Part shown: in pieces, positions 54,835 to 64,000 of the stretch | Numbering within the stretch: the first letter of the stretch is position 1 | Layout of the letters: each line of letters begins with the position of its first letter | Assembly (NCBI RefSeq): GCF_001434705.1 | Contig: NZ_AZDJ01000001.1 | Span: 206,122 to 270,121, forward strand | DNA: 64,000 bases | Source of the DNA: Lacticaseibacillus nasuensis JCM 17158 | GTDB taxonomy: Bacteria > Bacillota > Bacilli > Lactobacillales > Lactobacillaceae | Direction: 5' to 3' | The notes under the pieces: model-generated | The model's database searches: none | What the model was told of the DNA's origin: nothing | What the model saw: the letters and a program-made list of their open reading frames with translations, nothing else | Translations under genes and position numbers: made by a program

Positions 54835-56685
54835 ATGAGTAAAGTTATTGGGATCGACTTAGGGACCACCAACTCCGCGGTTGCGGTGCTCGAAGGTGGC
54901 GAACCGAAGATCATCACGAACCCGGAAGGCAACCGCACTACGCCATCCGTTGTTGCGTTTAAAGACGGTGAGATTCAAGTCGGGGAAGTGGCCAAGCGGC
55001 AAGCAATCACGAACCCGGACACGATTTCCTCCATCAAGCGCCACATGGGTGAAGCCGGCTACACCGTGAAGGTCGGCGACAAGTCTTACACCCCGCAAGA
55101 AATCAGCGCGATGATTCTGCAGTACATCAAGAAGTTCGCCGAAGATTACCTTGGCGAACCGGTCACCGATGCGGTTGTGACCGTGCCGGCGTACTTCAAC
55201 GACTCCCAGCGCCAGGCGACTAAGGATGCCGGTAAGATTGCGGGCTTGAACGTTTCTCGGATCGTCAACGAACCAACCGCGTCTGCCTTGGCGTATGGCC
55301 TGGACAAGGAAGACAAGGACGAAAAGGTCCTCGTCTATGACTTAGGCGGTGGGACGTTTGATGTGTCCATCCTGCAGCTTGGCGATGGTGTCTTTGAAGT
55401 GCTGTCCACCAACGGCGATACTCACCTCGGCGGGGATGATTTTGATAACAAGATCATCGACTGGCTGGTCAGCGAATTCAAGGCGGAAAATGGGATTGAC
55501 TTATCCCAAGACAAGATGGCCATGCAACGCCTAAAGGATGCGGCCGAAAAGGCGAAGAAGGATTTGTCCGGTGTTAGCCAGACACAGATTTCCTTGCCAT
55601 TTATTTCCGCTGGTGCCAATGGGCCGCTGCACTTGGAGCGCACGTTGACCAAGGCGAAGTTTGACCAAATGACCACCGACTTGGTGGAAAAGACCAAGGT
55701 GCCGGTTGACAACGCGTTGAAGGATGCCGGTCTGACCAATGCCGACATCGACAAGGTCATCTTAAACGGTGGTTCCACCCGGATTCCGGCCGTGCAAGAA
55801 GCCGTTAAGAACTGGACGGGCAAGGAGCCTGACCACAGCATCAACCCTGACGAAGCCGTTGCCTTGGGCGCTGCCGTTCAAGGCGGGGTCATTTCCGGTG
55901 ACGTCAAGGACGTTGTGTTGCTCGATGTCACCCCGTTGTCCTTGGGGATTGAAACCATGGGCGGCGTGTTCACCAAGTTGATCGACCGCAACACCACCAT
56001 CCCGACTTCCAAGAGCCAAGTCTTCTCGACGGCTGCGGACAATCAGCCTGCCGTTGACATTCATGTGCTGCAAGGCGAACGCCCAATGGCCGCGGATAAC
56101 AAGACGCTTGGTCGCTTCCAGCTGACGGACATTCCGCCTGCACCACGTGGCGTGCCGCAAATCGAAGTCAAGTTTGACATCGATAAGAACGGCATCGTTC
56201 AGGTTTCCGCTAAGGATATGGGCACCGGCAAGTCTCAAAACATCACCATCAAGTCTTCCAGCGGCCTGTCCGATGAAGAAATCGATCGGATGATGAAGGA
56301 AGCCAAGGAAAACGAAGAGGCCGACAAGAAGCGCAAGGAAGAAGTCGACTTGAAGAACGACGTCGACCAGTTGATCTTCCAAACCGACAAGACCTTGAAG
56401 GACCTTAAGGGTAAGGTTTCCGATGATGAGATCAAGAAGGCGCAAGATGCCGAAGACGCCTTGAAGAAGGCGCAACAAGAAAACAACCTCGAGGACATGA
56501 AGACCAAGCGCGACGACTTGAACAAGATCGTGCAAGACCTCACCGTGAAGTTGTACGAACAGGCGCAAAAAGAGCAACAAGCAGCCGGCGCGACGGACCA
56601 GGCTAAGCCTGCTGATGGCGACGCCAAGTCTGATGACGACGGCACCATCGACGGTGAATACAAGGACGTTAACGACAAGAAGTAA
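54835..56685 (+). CDS. dnaK: Chaperone protein DnaK
   Basis: Hsp70, 616 residues. The ATPase domain starts [20 protein letters not shown], with [14 protein letters not shown] and the interdomain linker [15 protein letters not shown]. The substrate-binding domain and helical lid follow, ending with an acidic [17 protein letters not shown]. The insertion typical of proteobacterial DnaK is absent, as in Gram-positives. AAGGTAGG lies upstream. No separate CIRCE is seen here. Confidence 0.98.
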   Translation: MSKVIGIDLGTTNSAVAVLEGGEPKIITNPEGNRTTPSVVAFKDGEIQVGEVAKRQAITNPDTISSIKRHMGEAGYTVKVGDKSYTPQEISAMILQYIKKFAEDYLGEPVTDAVVTVPAYFNDSQRQATKDAGKIAGLNVSRIVNEPTASALAYGLDKEDKDEKVLVYDLGGGTFDVSILQLGDGVFEVLSTNGDTHLGGDDFDNKIIDWLVSEFKAENGIDLSQDKMAMQRLKDAAEKAKKDLSGVSQTQISLPFISAGANGPLHLERTLTKAKFDQMTTDLVEKTKVPVDNALKDAGLTNADIDKVILNGGSTRIPAVQEAVKNWTGKEPDHSINPDEAVALGAAVQGGVISGDVKDVVLLDVTPLSLGIETMGGVFTKLIDRNTTIPTSKSQVFSTAADNQPAVDIHVLQGERPMAADNKTLGRFQLTDIPPAPRGVPQIEVKFDIDKNGIVQVSAKDMGTGKSQNITIKSSSGLSDEEIDRMMKEAKENEEADKKRKEEVDLKNDVDQLIFQTDKTLKDLKGKVSDDEIKKAQDAEDALKKAQQENNLEDMKTKRDDLNKIVQDLTVKLYEQAQKEQQAAGATDQAKPADGDAKSDDDGTIDGEYKDVNDKK

Positions 56686-56695
56686 CCCGGAAGAA

Positions 56696-56723
56696 GTCGA
56701 AGCCCCGCGGCTTTGGCTTTTTT
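56696..56723 (+). terminator. Terminator between dnaK and dnaJ
   Basis: AAGCC with GGCTT (two possible partners) and a T-run. The stem is short, so some readthrough into dnaJ is likely. Confidence 0.65.
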
Positions 56724-56764
56724 CATGAAACATGTTATCCTGTGATGGCACGAGGGAGGCAACA

Positions 56765-57910
56765 ATGGCAGACAAAGATTACTATGACATTCTGGGGGTC
56801 GACAGAAACGCCGACGACGCCGCGATTAAAAAGGCGTTTCGGCAGTTATCCAAGAAGTATCACCCAGATATCAACCATGCGCCCGGCGCCGAGCAGAAGT
56901 TCAAGGACATCAACGAGGCCTACCAGGTGCTCTCCGATCCGCAAAAGCGTGCGGCGTATGATCAATATGGTTCCGCCGATGGCCCGCAAGGCTTCGGTGG
57001 CGCCGGTGGCCAAGGCTTCTCCGGGTTCAGTGGCGGCGGGGGTCAAGGCTTCGGGTTCGACGACATCTTCAGCCAATTCTTCGGCGGCGGTCAACAACAA
57101 ACGGCGTCTTCGCCGCGGCAAGGGGCCGACTTGCAATACCGCATGGATTTGAGCTTTAAAGAAGCCGTGTTCGGCAAGGATACCAAGATCTCTTACGATC
57201 GCTCCGCGCAGTGTCACACCTGTGGCGGATCCGGGGCCAAGCCCGGCACCAGCCCGGTGACCTGCTCGAAGTGTCACGGCAGTGGCTACATCCAGGTGCA
57301 GCGCAACACGCCGCTTGGGGCCATGATGACCCGCGAAGTCTGCGATGTCTGCAACGGCACCGGTAAGGAAATCAAGGAAAAGTGCCCGACCTGCCATGGC
57401 ACGGGCCACGAAAACGAGCGCCACACCATCGACGTCAAGGTGCCAGCCGGCGTCGAGGATGGCCAGCAAATGCGCCTGCGTGAGGCCGGGGAAGCCGGCA
57501 CCAACGGCGGCCCTTACGGTGATTTATACATCGTCTTCCGCGTGGCGGCCAGCGACAAGTTCCAGCGTGACGGCGCGACGATTTACCTGAAGATTCCGAT
57601 TAGCTTCGCCCAAGCCGCCTTAGGGGACCAAATCAAGGTTGACACGGTGCACGGGCCAGTTGAGTTAAAGATTCCGGCAGGCACGCAAACCGACGCGAAG
57701 TTCCGCCTGCGCGGCAAAGGGGCGCCGCGGCTACAAGGCAACGGGGTTGGCGACCAAATCGTCACGGTCACCGTCCAGACGCCAAAGAGCCTGAACCAAA
57801 AGCAGCGCGATGCCTTGATGCAATTCGCCGCCGCTAGTGGTGAAGACGTGACGCCGCACGAAGGCAGCCTGTTCGACAAGGTCAAAGATGCCTTTAACAA
57901 GGGTAAGTAA
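56765..57910 (+). CDS. dnaJ: Chaperone protein DnaJ
   Basis: Hsp40 co-chaperone, 381 residues. The J domain has HPD in KKYHPDINH, then a Gly/Phe-rich region, a zinc-binding domain with four CxxCxGxG-type repeats ([32 protein letters not shown]) and the C-terminal substrate domains. It stimulates DnaK ATPase. The ATG follows GAGGGAGGCAAC. A frame from 56732 is rejected. Confidence 0.98.
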   Translation: MADKDYYDILGVDRNADDAAIKKAFRQLSKKYHPDINHAPGAEQKFKDINEAYQVLSDPQKRAAYDQYGSADGPQGFGGAGGQGFSGFSGGGGQGFGFDDIFSQFFGGGQQQTASSPRQGADLQYRMDLSFKEAVFGKDTKISYDRSAQCHTCGGSGAKPGTSPVTCSKCHGSGYIQVQRNTPLGAMMTREVCDVCNGTGKEIKEKCPTCHGTGHENERHTIDVKVPAGVEDGQQMRLREAGEAGTNGGPYGDLYIVFRVAASDKFQRDGATIYLKIPISFAQAALGDQIKVDTVHGPVELKIPAGTQTDAKFRLRGKGAPRLQGNGVGDQIVTVTVQTPKSLNQKQRDALMQFAAASGEDVTPHEGSLFDKVKDAFNKGK

Positions 57911-57915
57911 CGACG

Positions 57916-57951
57916 AAAAACCCGAAACCGCATTTGCGGTTTCGGGTTTTT
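57916..57951. terminator. Terminator after dnaJ
   Basis: Perfect 16-bp stem AAAACCCGAAACCGCA with its complement, flanked by A and T runs on both sides. Confidence 0.94.
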
Positions 57952-57970
57952 GCGTACTCAGGATTGGGCC

Positions 57971-58000
57971 AAAAAAAAATCCCTCGCCAGAGGTGAGGGA
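57971..58000 (-). terminator. Terminator after rpsT
   Basis: On the minus strand TCCCTC and GAGGGA flank a 9-nt loop, followed by nine T. Confidence 0.88.
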
Positions 58001-58010
58001 GGTGGGACCT

Positions 58011-58262
58011 TTACTTGAGCAAAGCAGCAAGACGGCTCTTGTCGCGGCCAGCCTTGTTCTTGTGCAGCAAGCCTTTAGTCTCGGCCATGTCGAGGGCGCG
58101 GGATGCGTCTTTCAACAAGTCGGCGGCGTTGTCCGCGTTAGCGGCAGCAGCTACCTTGTACTTCTTGACGGCAGTGCGCAAAGCACTGAGTTGAGAAGCG
58201 TTGCGTTGACGGGCGGCCTCTTGGGTCTTGACCCGCTTGATCGCAGATTTAATTTGTGGCAT
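58011..58262 (-). CDS. rpsT: 30S ribosomal protein S20
   Basis: 83 residues, [24 protein letters not shown] onward, all helical and basic with the conserved [12 protein letters not shown] end. It binds 16S rRNA early in assembly. GCGGAGGTGAAACCAC precedes the ATG on the minus strand. It is divergent from rpsO, the common arrangement in lactobacilli. Confidence 0.98.
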   Translation of the reverse strand: MPQIKSAIKRVKTQEAARQRNASQLSALRTAVKKYKVAAAANADNAADLLKDASRALDMAETKGLLHKNKAGRDKSRLAALLK

Positions 58263-58323
58263 GTGGTTTCACCTCCGCAAAATAGCGTTAATTGAAGAAC
58301 TAGATTTCGTTTCAACGTTGTTG

Positions 58324-58352
58324 ATTATACCGGAGCCCCGGGGTGAATGCAA
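58324..58352 (-). promoter_or_regulatory. rpsT promoter
   Basis: On the minus strand TTGCAT and TATAAT are 17 nt apart. The leader to rpsT is about 55 nt. Confidence 0.85.
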
Positions 58353-58403
58353 TAAAAAGTTGTAAAGGAAAAGTGCTTGATAGGCAAATGTTGCCGGACC
58401 GGC

Positions 58404-58432
58404 TTGCATTTTCGTGTTCGTTCCGGTAATCT
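58404..58432 (+). promoter_or_regulatory. rpsO promoter
   Basis: TTGCAT and TAATCT separated by 17 nt. Confidence 0.75.
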
Positions 58433-58438
58433 AGTCAA

Positions 58439-58523
58439 GTACCACAGAACCCATTGCTTAGTCTTGCGGTTCACCGCGCATTACTCAGCCTTGGGCAATA
58501 ATCAGAGAAGGGTGGAAATCACA
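58439..58523 (+). ncRNA. Candidate S15 (rpsO) leader
   Basis: 85-nt leader with a GCGG-TTCA-CCGC hairpin in the middle and ATTGC/GCAAT partners around it. S15 represses its own mRNA in several bacterial lineages by different leader folds. Homology to a known class was not tested. Confidence 0.4.
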
Positions 58524-58793
58524 ATGGCGATTTCTCAAGAACAAAAGAACGAAATTATCAAGAAGTATGCACGGCACGACGGCGACACGGGCTCCGCTGA
58601 AGTCCAAATCGCGGTTTTGACCGCCGACATCCTCGCGCTGAACGACCACTTGGCCGTGCACAAGAAGGATCATCATTCCTACGTTGGCCTGATGAAGAAG
58701 ATCGGTCATCGCCGTAACCTGCTGGCTTACCTGCGTAAGGAAGACATCCAGCGTTACCGCGAACTGATCAAGAGTCTTGGTCTGCGTCGTTAA
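58524..58793 (+). CDS. rpsO: 30S ribosomal protein S15
   Basis: 89 residues, [30 protein letters not shown], with the rRNA-binding [25 protein letters not shown] block. The ATG at 58524 follows AGAAGGGTGGAAATCAC. The longer frame from 58377 begins upstream of the promoter and is not real. Confidence 0.98.
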   Translation: MAISQEQKNEIIKKYARHDGDTGSAEVQIAVLTADILALNDHLAVHKKDHHSYVGLMKKIGHRRNLLAYLRKEDIQRYRELIKSLGLRR

Positions 58794-58806
58794 TCCACGA
58801 ATAAGC

Positions 58807-58844
58807 AAAATCGCCTTGGTGCATTGCACCAAGGCGATTTTTTC
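58807..58844. terminator. Bidirectional terminator, rpsO and YitT-like gene
   Basis: Perfect 17-bp stem AAAATCGCCTTGGTGCA with its complement around one T, plus a T-run. It lies between convergent genes. Confidence 0.93.
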
Positions 58845-58850
58845 GTGCAA

Positions 58851-59768
58851 CTAATCGGTTGGGTGGGGCTGGCCTTGCGCGGCGCGCTTGGCCTCTTGCT
58901 GGTCGGAGGTGAGAAATTCGCCGACGACATCTACCGTGTTCAAGATATCGATGAAAGCGGCGTGGTCGGCGCCCAGCGTGGCCTGCGTCAAATCGTACAG
59001 CTCGTAGCGCGTGATCACGATCATCAGCGTCGTGTTGGCGCGCCCGAGGTAGCCGCCGCGGCTGGGCAACACGGTGATGCCACGAATCAGCCGGCCACGC
59101 ACGGCGGCAATCACGGCGTCGGGGTGTTCCGTGACCACCATTGCGGTGATTTTTTGGTTGGAGGTGTGAATCGTGTCGACCACGCGGGTCATGCAGTAAA
59201 TCGAGATGATCGTGTACAGCGCACTTTCCCACTGAATCCCGAAGCCGGCGACGAGGATGATGCCCAAGTTGATGATGAACATCAAGGCGCCGACGGTTTG
59301 CCGCGTGGTCTTGGCCAGGTACATCGACAAGATGTCTAAGCCACCGGTGGAAAACCCGAAGCGCAGCGCGATGCCGACGCCTGCGCCGGTGAGCACGCCG
59401 CCGAAAATCGCGTTCATCAGCGGATTGGTGGACAAGGCGTGGACGGGCAACACAATGGCCAAGGCCGACACCAAAAACATGGTGATGAAGCTATAAATGG
59501 CAAAGCTGCGGCCAAGCTTGTGCCAAGCGAGGTACGCCAGCGGCAAATTCAACAAGAGGTTGAACCAACCGGTGAGGTCTTGATGGGCGACGCCGGCCTG
59601 CTGGAGGAACAGCGAGATCAGCTGGGCCACCCCGGTTGCCCCGGATTGAAACACTTTGGCCGGCGTCAGGAAGAAGTTCAAGGCGATCGCGGTGATCAAG
59701 CCTGCCGCCAAGGTCACGGCTAATTTACGTAGGGTATCGTGTTGGGTGTATGTCGTTAGCTTTGCCAA
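58851..59768 (-). CDS. YitT-family membrane protein
   Basis: 305 residues. Five or six membrane helices (LAVTLAAGLITAIALNFFLTPAKVF, with GATGVAQLISLFL after) form the YitT/DUF161 domain, followed by a soluble C-terminal DUF2179 domain (TAMVVTEHPDAVIAAV, RGITVLPSRGGYLG). The transport role is not established for the family. Translation starts at TTG 59768, 7 nt behind GGAGG on the minus strand. Confidence 0.88.
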   Translation of the reverse strand: MAKLTTYTQHDTLRKLAVTLAAGLITAIALNFFLTPAKVFQSGATGVAQLISLFLQQAGVAHQDLTGWFNLLLNLPLAYLAWHKLGRSFAIYSFITMFLVSALAIVLPVHALSTNPLMNAIFGGVLTGAGVGIALRFGFSTGGLDILSMYLAKTTRQTVGALMFIINLGIILVAGFGIQWESALYTIISIYCMTRVVDTIHTSNQKITAMVVTEHPDAVIAAVRGRLIRGITVLPSRGGYLGRANTTLMIVITRYELYDLTQATLGADHAAFIDILNTVDVVGEFLTSDQQEAKRAAQGQPHPTD

Positions 59769-59797
59769 AATGTTGCCTCCAATCGGGTCTATTCAGT

Positions 59798-59826
59798 AGA
59801 TTACGCGCGCAGGCTGTGAGAGACAA
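59798..59826 (-). promoter_or_regulatory. Promoter of the YitT-like gene
   Basis: On the minus strand TTGTCT and TAATCT are 17 nt apart. Confidence 0.7.
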
Positions 59827-59882
59827 TACCCAATCGTGCGCGTGTCGGTGGGGGCTAGACTCGTGTTTGTCGCCGGTAGACA

Positions 59883-59904
59883 CGGTGCCGAATTCGCGGC
59901 ACCG
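59883..59904. repeat. Short inverted repeat in the divergent region before rnjB
   Basis: CGGTGCCG and CGGCACCG face each other around AATTCG. The 314-nt region between the YitT-like gene and rnjB otherwise holds the two divergent promoters and the rnjB leader. I see no gene in it. Confidence 0.5.
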
Positions 59905-59968
59905 AATCTGGGCAAAAACTTTGACGTTGTTTGACAAATTGCTCCCCGTCGCGCACGCCTGTCGGTTA

Positions 59969-59977
59969 TGGTACACT
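59969..59977 (+). promoter_or_regulatory. Extended -10 promoter of rnjB
   Basis: TGGTACACT. TTGACA at 59931 is too distant to pair with it. The leader of about 100 nt contains a GCTGGGC-TT-GCCCGGC hairpin. Confidence 0.6.
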
Positions 59978-60082
59978 GGTCATTAGAGTTAATCGTGCTG
60001 GGCTTGCCCGGCGATAACTGAATCGCGCACATCAGGCAATGTTTGCTGTCTCACTGCGCACAAATTTTAATGAGGTGAACCC

Positions 60083-61765
60083 ATGACAGATATTAAACTG
60101 GTGGCCCTCGGTGGCGTCCGCGAAAGCGGCAAAAACATGTACGCCATTGAAGTGGACGACCAAATCTTCGTCGCGGACTTCGGCTTGAAGTACCCCGACA
60201 ATGAATTACTCGGCATCGACATCGTGATTCCGGATCTGACCTACTTGGAAGAAAACGCCGACCGCATCGCCGGCATTTTCCTTAGCCACGGCCACGCGGA
60301 CGCAATCGGCGCCTTGCCGTATTTCCTGAAAGAGCACCCGGTGCCGGTCTTTGGTAGCGAGCTGACCATTGCGCTGGCGAAGCTGGTGATGGGTAGCGAC
60401 AAGCAGGCCAAGAAGTTCAAGGACTTCCACGTGATCAACGAAGACTCCGTGATCGATTTCGGTAACGTAACCGTGTCGTTTTTCCGCACGACGCATTCGA
60501 TTCCCGGCAGCCTCGGCATCGACTTTGAAACCAAGGTCGGCCAAATCGTCTACACCGGCGACTTCAAGTTCGACCAAAGCGCCAAGCCGATGTACCAAAC
60601 TGACCTGGCGCGCCTGGTGCACATCGGGGAAGGCAAGGTCTTGGCCTTGTTGTCCGATTCCGCCAATGCCGAATCGCCATACGTCAACGCGTCTGAGCGC
60701 GAGATTTACGAGAACATCCGCGAAATCTTCAAGTACCAAACCGGGCGCATCATCGTTGCCGGCGTGGCCAGCAACATCGAGCGGGTCCAGCAGGTGTTAG
60801 ACGCCGCCAGTGCCACCGACCGCCGCGTTGTGTTGACCGGTCGCGACGTCGAGAAAATCGTGCGCACCGCCATCGACTTGAAATATATTCGCTTGCCGAA
60901 GCCAGACCTGCTGGCGACGACCAAGGAACTCAAGAGCCTCAAGCCAGAAGAAACTGTGATTCTCGAAACCGGCCGCATGGGCGAGCCGCTGAAGTCACTG
61001 GCGCGCATGGCGACCTCCAAGCATCGTCTGATTCACATTCACGAAGGCGACCTCGTCTTCATCGTCACCAACACCTCGCACGCCATGGAAACCATGGTGG
61101 CCAAGACCCGCGACTTGATTTATCGCGCCGGCGGGGAAGTCAAGGCGATCAGCGATGACACCCACGCTTCCGGGCACGCCAACAAGAATGACTTGCAACT
61201 GATGATCAACTTGTTGCACCCGAAGTTTCTGGTGCCCGTGCAAGGCGAATACCGGCTGCTGGCCGCCCACCAAGAGATTGCCGAGGAAACCGGGATGCCG
61301 GCCAATCACATTTTCATCACCGGCCCTGGCGACATCTTGAGTTACGAAAAAGGCATGCTGCGCAACTCCGGGCATGTGGACGCCGGCAACACCATGATCG
61401 ATGGCATCGGCGTCGGCGACATCGGCAACATCGTGTTGCGCGACCGCAAGATGCTGGCTGAAGACGGCATCTTCATCGCCGTGGTCACCATCGACCGCAA
61501 GAAGCGCAAGATCGTGGCCAAGCCAAAGATTCAAAGTCGCGGGTTCGTCTACATGAAAACCAGCAAGGACCTGCTCAAAGAATCCGGCGACATGGTCGCC
61601 AAGTCCGTCCAGAAGAATCTCGATAAGAAAGAGTTCGACTGGAGCACCTTGAAGCAAGCCGTCCGCGACGACTTGAGTCACTACCTGTTTGATCAAACCA
61701 AGCGCCGGCCCGTGATTCTGCCGGTGATCATGGAAGTCAATCAAAACAGCGCCAAGCGCCAATAA
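60083..61765 (+). CDS. rnjB: Ribonuclease J2-like protein
   Basis: 560 residues of the metallo-beta-lactamase/beta-CASP RNase J family. The metal-binding HxHxDH motif is incomplete: it reads HGHADA (69-74), with Ala instead of the last His. The later motif reads PVQGEYR where RNase J1 has PVHGEYR. Both fit RNase J2, the weakly active partner of J1 in Firmicutes. Other J motifs are intact (THSIPGS, GDFKFD, SGHANKNDLQLMINLL). The C-terminal dimerisation domain is present. ATGAGGTGAACCC precedes the ATG. Confidence 0.85.
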   Translation: MTDIKLVALGGVRESGKNMYAIEVDDQIFVADFGLKYPDNELLGIDIVIPDLTYLEENADRIAGIFLSHGHADAIGALPYFLKEHPVPVFGSELTIALAKLVMGSDKQAKKFKDFHVINEDSVIDFGNVTVSFFRTTHSIPGSLGIDFETKVGQIVYTGDFKFDQSAKPMYQTDLARLVHIGEGKVLALLSDSANAESPYVNASEREIYENIREIFKYQTGRIIVAGVASNIERVQQVLDAASATDRRVVLTGRDVEKIVRTAIDLKYIRLPKPDLLATTKELKSLKPEETVILETGRMGEPLKSLARMATSKHRLIHIHEGDLVFIVTNTSHAMETMVAKTRDLIYRAGGEVKAISDDTHASGHANKNDLQLMINLLHPKFLVPVQGEYRLLAAHQEIAEETGMPANHIFITGPGDILSYEKGMLRNSGHVDAGNTMIDGIGVGDIGNIVLRDRKMLAEDGIFIAVVTIDRKKRKIVAKPKIQSRGFVYMKTSKDLLKESGDMVAKSVQKNLDKKEFDWSTLKQAVRDDLSHYLFDQTKRRPVILPVIMEVNQNSAKRQ

Positions 61766-61774
61766 GCGTCATCG

Positions 61775-61798
61775 CACCGGCTGAAAGGCCGGTGTTTT
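61775..61798 (+). terminator. Weak terminator after rnjB
   Basis: CACCGGC and GCCGGTG flank a short loop, followed by only four T. Readthrough into the next gene is likely. Confidence 0.6.
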
Positions 61799-61823
61799 GG
61801 TCAGTGCGCGAAGGGGGAACATC

Positions 61824-62738
61824 ATGGGGAAAATCGTCCCGTTACCAGATAATGCCAGCCGCCATATCGAGATCGGCAAGCAGGCGCTGGCCAACCAGAA
61901 TTACGCCAGTGCCGCCGCGCACCTCGACAAGGCCTTTGCCGAGGCGCCAACCTACGTCGTGGCGCGCCTCTTGGTGCCGGCGTTAAACGCGCTGCACCAA
62001 GAGCACGCCGCGTTGCCATACCTCAGCCGCTTCATGGCTGATTTTGTCGCCGATCCGGCCGGTAGCGCCGTTGTGTTCGATACGTTGTTGGCCTTGCCGG
62101 ATTACCGGTTTGCCTGGGCGGTGCTGCCGCACCTGCCAGAGGCCCAACAAGCCGCGATGAAAACGCGAGTGATCGACGCGGAGGTAGCAGATCGGACCGC
62201 GCACGGGCCGGCTATCACCGAGCTGGCCAAGCGGCTGCGCCACCTCGGCGGTTTTGCGCCGCATGAACAAGAAGAGCTGATCAACTCCTTGGGGCGCCTG
62301 CCGCGGCGCGAATTGATCGCGGCGGCAAGCGGCAACCTGGTGGATCCCGACGTGCATCCGGCGGTGCGCATCAGCCTGTTAGACGCGCTCACGGCCATCG
62401 GCGCCACCGAGCCGGTGACCATTCTCGGCTACACCGGGGAGCAAACCGTCGTGCCCAATGCGCTGCCAGGCGTCATGAACGACCCGACGATTGCTGAAGT
62501 GCTACAGGAAGTGGCGGTGGCGGCAGGGGACAATGATCCCGAGTTGGCCCGGGCCACCGGTGAAGTGCTGAAGTTTGAGCTGGGCTATTTATACCCGGTG
62601 ATTGGACCGGTGATCGGTGATCCCGCGACGTTTGCTCAGGCCTATCTGCACAAGGACGCGGCCACGGTGACCCCAGCGCAGCGCGACCTGTTCGCTTGGC
62701 TCTCGGCGCAAACCGCCAAGTTAATGGAGATGGCGTAA
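61824..62738 (+). CDS. Helical-repeat (TPR-like) hypothetical protein
   Basis: 304 residues, all helical by eye, with an opening TPR-like pair (HIEIGKQALANQNYASAAAHLDKAFAEAPTYVVARLLVPAL). No signal peptide or membrane helix. Members of this kind are found between RNase J and tuf in other lactobacilli, as far as I recall. Function unknown. The ATG at 61824 follows AAGGGGGAACATC. A start at 61797 lies in the terminator. Confidence 0.8.
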   Translation: MGKIVPLPDNASRHIEIGKQALANQNYASAAAHLDKAFAEAPTYVVARLLVPALNALHQEHAALPYLSRFMADFVADPAGSAVVFDTLLALPDYRFAWAVLPHLPEAQQAAMKTRVIDAEVADRTAHGPAITELAKRLRHLGGFAPHEQEELINSLGRLPRRELIAAASGNLVDPDVHPAVRISLLDALTAIGATEPVTILGYTGEQTVVPNALPGVMNDPTIAEVLQEVAVAAGDNDPELARATGEVLKFELGYLYPVIGPVIGDPATFAQAYLHKDAATVTPAQRDLFAWLSAQTAKLMEMA

Positions 62739-62781
62739 TAACGGGATTTTGGTGTCAACGAAAAAAACTTGACTAGGATGG

Positions 62782-62810
62782 TTTACAAAGTCGCGGATTC
62801 TCGATATAAT
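62782..62810 (+). promoter_or_regulatory. tuf promoter P1
   Basis: TTTACA and consensus TATAAT separated by 17 nt. Confidence 0.88.
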
Positions 62811-62845
62811 CATTTTCGGAATTCATTTCCAGCCGAAATCTCCGT

Positions 62846-62874
62846 TTGGAGTTTCGACGTAAATGTAGTACACT
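62846..62874 (+). promoter_or_regulatory. tuf promoter P2
   Basis: TTGGAG and TACACT separated by 17 nt, 64 nt downstream of P1. A CGAAATCTCC/GGAGTTTCG hairpin overlaps its -35 box. Confidence 0.65.
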
Positions 62875-62878
62875 AGAA

Positions 62879-62916
62879 CGTAAAGGTTACAGGGCTTGGC
62901 GCCGTGTGGCTTTACG
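62879..62916 (+). promoter_or_regulatory. Hairpin in the tuf leader
   Basis: CGTAAAG (62879-62885) pairs with CTTTACG (62910-62916), with further GC-rich pairing inside, just upstream of AGGAGG. It may stabilise the very abundant tuf mRNA. Confidence 0.5.
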
Positions 62917-62941
62917 AAAATACACAGGAGGTTCGTTTTTC

Positions 62942-64000
62942 ATGGCTGAAAAAGAACACTATGAACGCACAAAGCCCCACGTCAACATTGGTACGATCGG
63001 GCACGTTGACCACGGTAAGACTACTTTAACCGCGGCCATCACCAAGGTCTTGGCTGCTAAGGGCCTGGCTAAGGAACAGGACTACGCATCGATCGATGCT
63101 GCGCCTGAAGAAAAGGAACGTGGTATCACCATCAACACGGCCCACGTTGAATACGAAACTGAAAAGCGCCACTATGCGCATATCGACGCCCCTGGGCATG
63201 CCGATTACGTTAAGAACATGATCACTGGTGCCGCTCAGATGGACGGTGCGATCTTGGTTGTTGCCGCTACCGACGGCCCAATGCCACAGACGCGCGAACA
63301 CATCTTGCTGGCTCGCCAGGTTGGTGTTGACTACATCGTGGTCTTCCTGAACAAGACCGACCTTGTCGACGATGACGAATTGGTTGACTTGGTTGAAATG
63401 GAAGTTCGTGAACTGTTGTCCGAATACGATTTCCCTGGTGACGATATTCCTGTTATCCGTGGCTCTGCCCTTAAGGCTTTGCAAGGCGACGAAGAACAGC
63501 AAAAGGTCATCCAAGAACTCATGGACACCGTTGATGAATACATCCCGACGCCAGAACGCGACACTGACAAGCCATTCTTGATGCCTGTCGAAGATGTCTT
63601 CACGATCACTGGTCGTGGGACCGTTGCTTCCGGTCGTATCGACCGTGGGACCATCAAGGTCGGCGACGAAGTTGAAATCATCGGCTTGAAGCCGGAAGTG
63701 CTCAAGTCCACTGTTACGGGTCTGGAAATGTTCCGTAAGACGTTGGATCTTGGTGAAGCCGGCGATAACGTTGGTGTCTTGCTTCGTGGGATTAACCGCG
63801 ACCAGGTTGAGCGTGGCCAAGTGCTTGCTAAGCCAGGTTCGATCCAACTCCACTCCAAGTTTAAGGGTGAAGTTTATATCCTGACGAAGGAAGAAGGTGG
63901 CCGTCATACGCCATTCTTCTCCAACTATCGTCCTCAGTTCTACTTCCACACCACTGACGTAACTGGCGTCATCGAGTTACCAGACGGTGTTGAAATGGTT
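62942..64000 (+). CDS. tuf: Elongation factor Tu (partial, cut by window end)
   Basis: 353 residues of about 396 are present. G1 GHVDHGKT is at residues 20-27, then the switch I region [27 protein letters not shown] and NKTD. Domain II and the start of domain III follow. The DNA shows strongly favoured codons compared with neighbours, as expected for the most abundant protein. The ATG follows ACAGGAGGTTCGTTTTTC. The C-terminus lies beyond the window. Confidence 0.98.
   Translation, partial: MAEKEHYERTKPHVNIGTIGHVDHGKTTLTAAITKVLAAKGLAKEQDYASIDAAPEEKERGITINTAHVEYETEKRHYAHIDAPGHADYVKNMITGAAQMDGAILVVAATDGPMPQTREHILLARQVGVDYIVVFLNKTDLVDDDELVDLVEMEVRELLSEYDFPGDDIPVIRGSALKALQGDEEQQKVIQELMDTVDEYIPTPERDTDKPFLMPVEDVFTITGRGTVASGRIDRGTIKVGDEVEIIGLKPEVLKSTVTGLEMFRKTLDLGEAGDNVGVLLRGINRDQVERGQVLAKPGSIQLHSKFKGEVYILTKEEGGRHTPFFSNYRPQFYFHTTDVTGVIELPDGVEMV

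Noticed and set aside
59750-59986. Open frame across the divergent promoter region before rnjB
   Set aside because: It overlaps the promoters of two genes, and no ribosome site is seen.

Overview
The window is a contiguous piece of a GC-rich chromosome from a low-GC-phylum Gram-positive. The gene order is that of lactobacilli: rnc-smc-ftsY, ylxM-ffh, rpsP-khpA-rimM-trmD-rplS, rpsB-tsf-pyrH-frr-uppS-cdsA-rseP-proS-polC-rimP-nusA-ylxR-ylxQ-infB-rbfA-truB-ribF-hemW-hrcA-grpE-dnaK-dnaJ, and rpsT/rpsO-RNase J-tuf. PolC, RNase J, HrcA/CIRCE and strong AGGAGG ribosome binding sites all fit Firmicutes. A GC-rich member of Lactobacillaceae is the best guess. The species cannot be read from the sequence. 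No rRNA, tRNA, CRISPR array, prophage or insertion sequence was found.

Layout. 1-5352: oligopeptide ABC importer (oppD partial, oppF, oppB, oppC, then oppA with its own promoter). 5378-13919: RNase III, SMC and the SRP pathway (ftsY, ylxM, ffh), with a small membrane protein and a tyrosine phosphatase between. 13947-19074: lipoprotein, rpsP-khpA, rimM-trmD, an inserted GNAT/Xre pair plus a RimL-like acetyltransferase, then rplS. 19097-24517: three small genes, a heterodimeric ABC exporter and a GNAT gene. 24559-26586 (minus strand): plsC-like acyltransferase and amino-acid permease. 26685-43186: tRNA methyltransferase, GIY-YIG protein, translation genes, three tandem zinc-ribbon membrane proteins, isoprenoid/phospholipid genes, rseP, proS and polC. 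44135-49854: rimP-nusA-ylxR-ylxQ-infB-rbfA. 49932-52943: truB-ribF-hemW. 52974-57951: heat-shock genes under CIRCE. 57971 to the end: rpsT, rpsO, a YitT-like protein, RNase J2-like rnjB, a helical-repeat protein and tuf (cut by the window end).

Most genes serve translation, RNA turnover, protein targeting/folding and envelope synthesis. Perfect hairpin-plus-T terminators and extended -10 promoters (TGnTAnnnT) recur, so transcription units can be drawn with fair confidence.

The most unusual content is non-coding. A family of nested-palindrome repeats of about 90-130 bp occurs as three tandem copies between rseP and proS, two copies in opposite orientation between rpsB and tsf, and one diverged copy between khpA and rimM. 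The arm sequences differ between copies but stay complementary. Other large structured elements lie upstream of rimM, between the ABC exporter and the GNAT gene, and between grpE and dnaK. I do not recognise any of these families. Candidate autoregulatory leaders precede rpsB, rplS and rpsO, and a terminator hairpin sits in the rimP-nusA leader.
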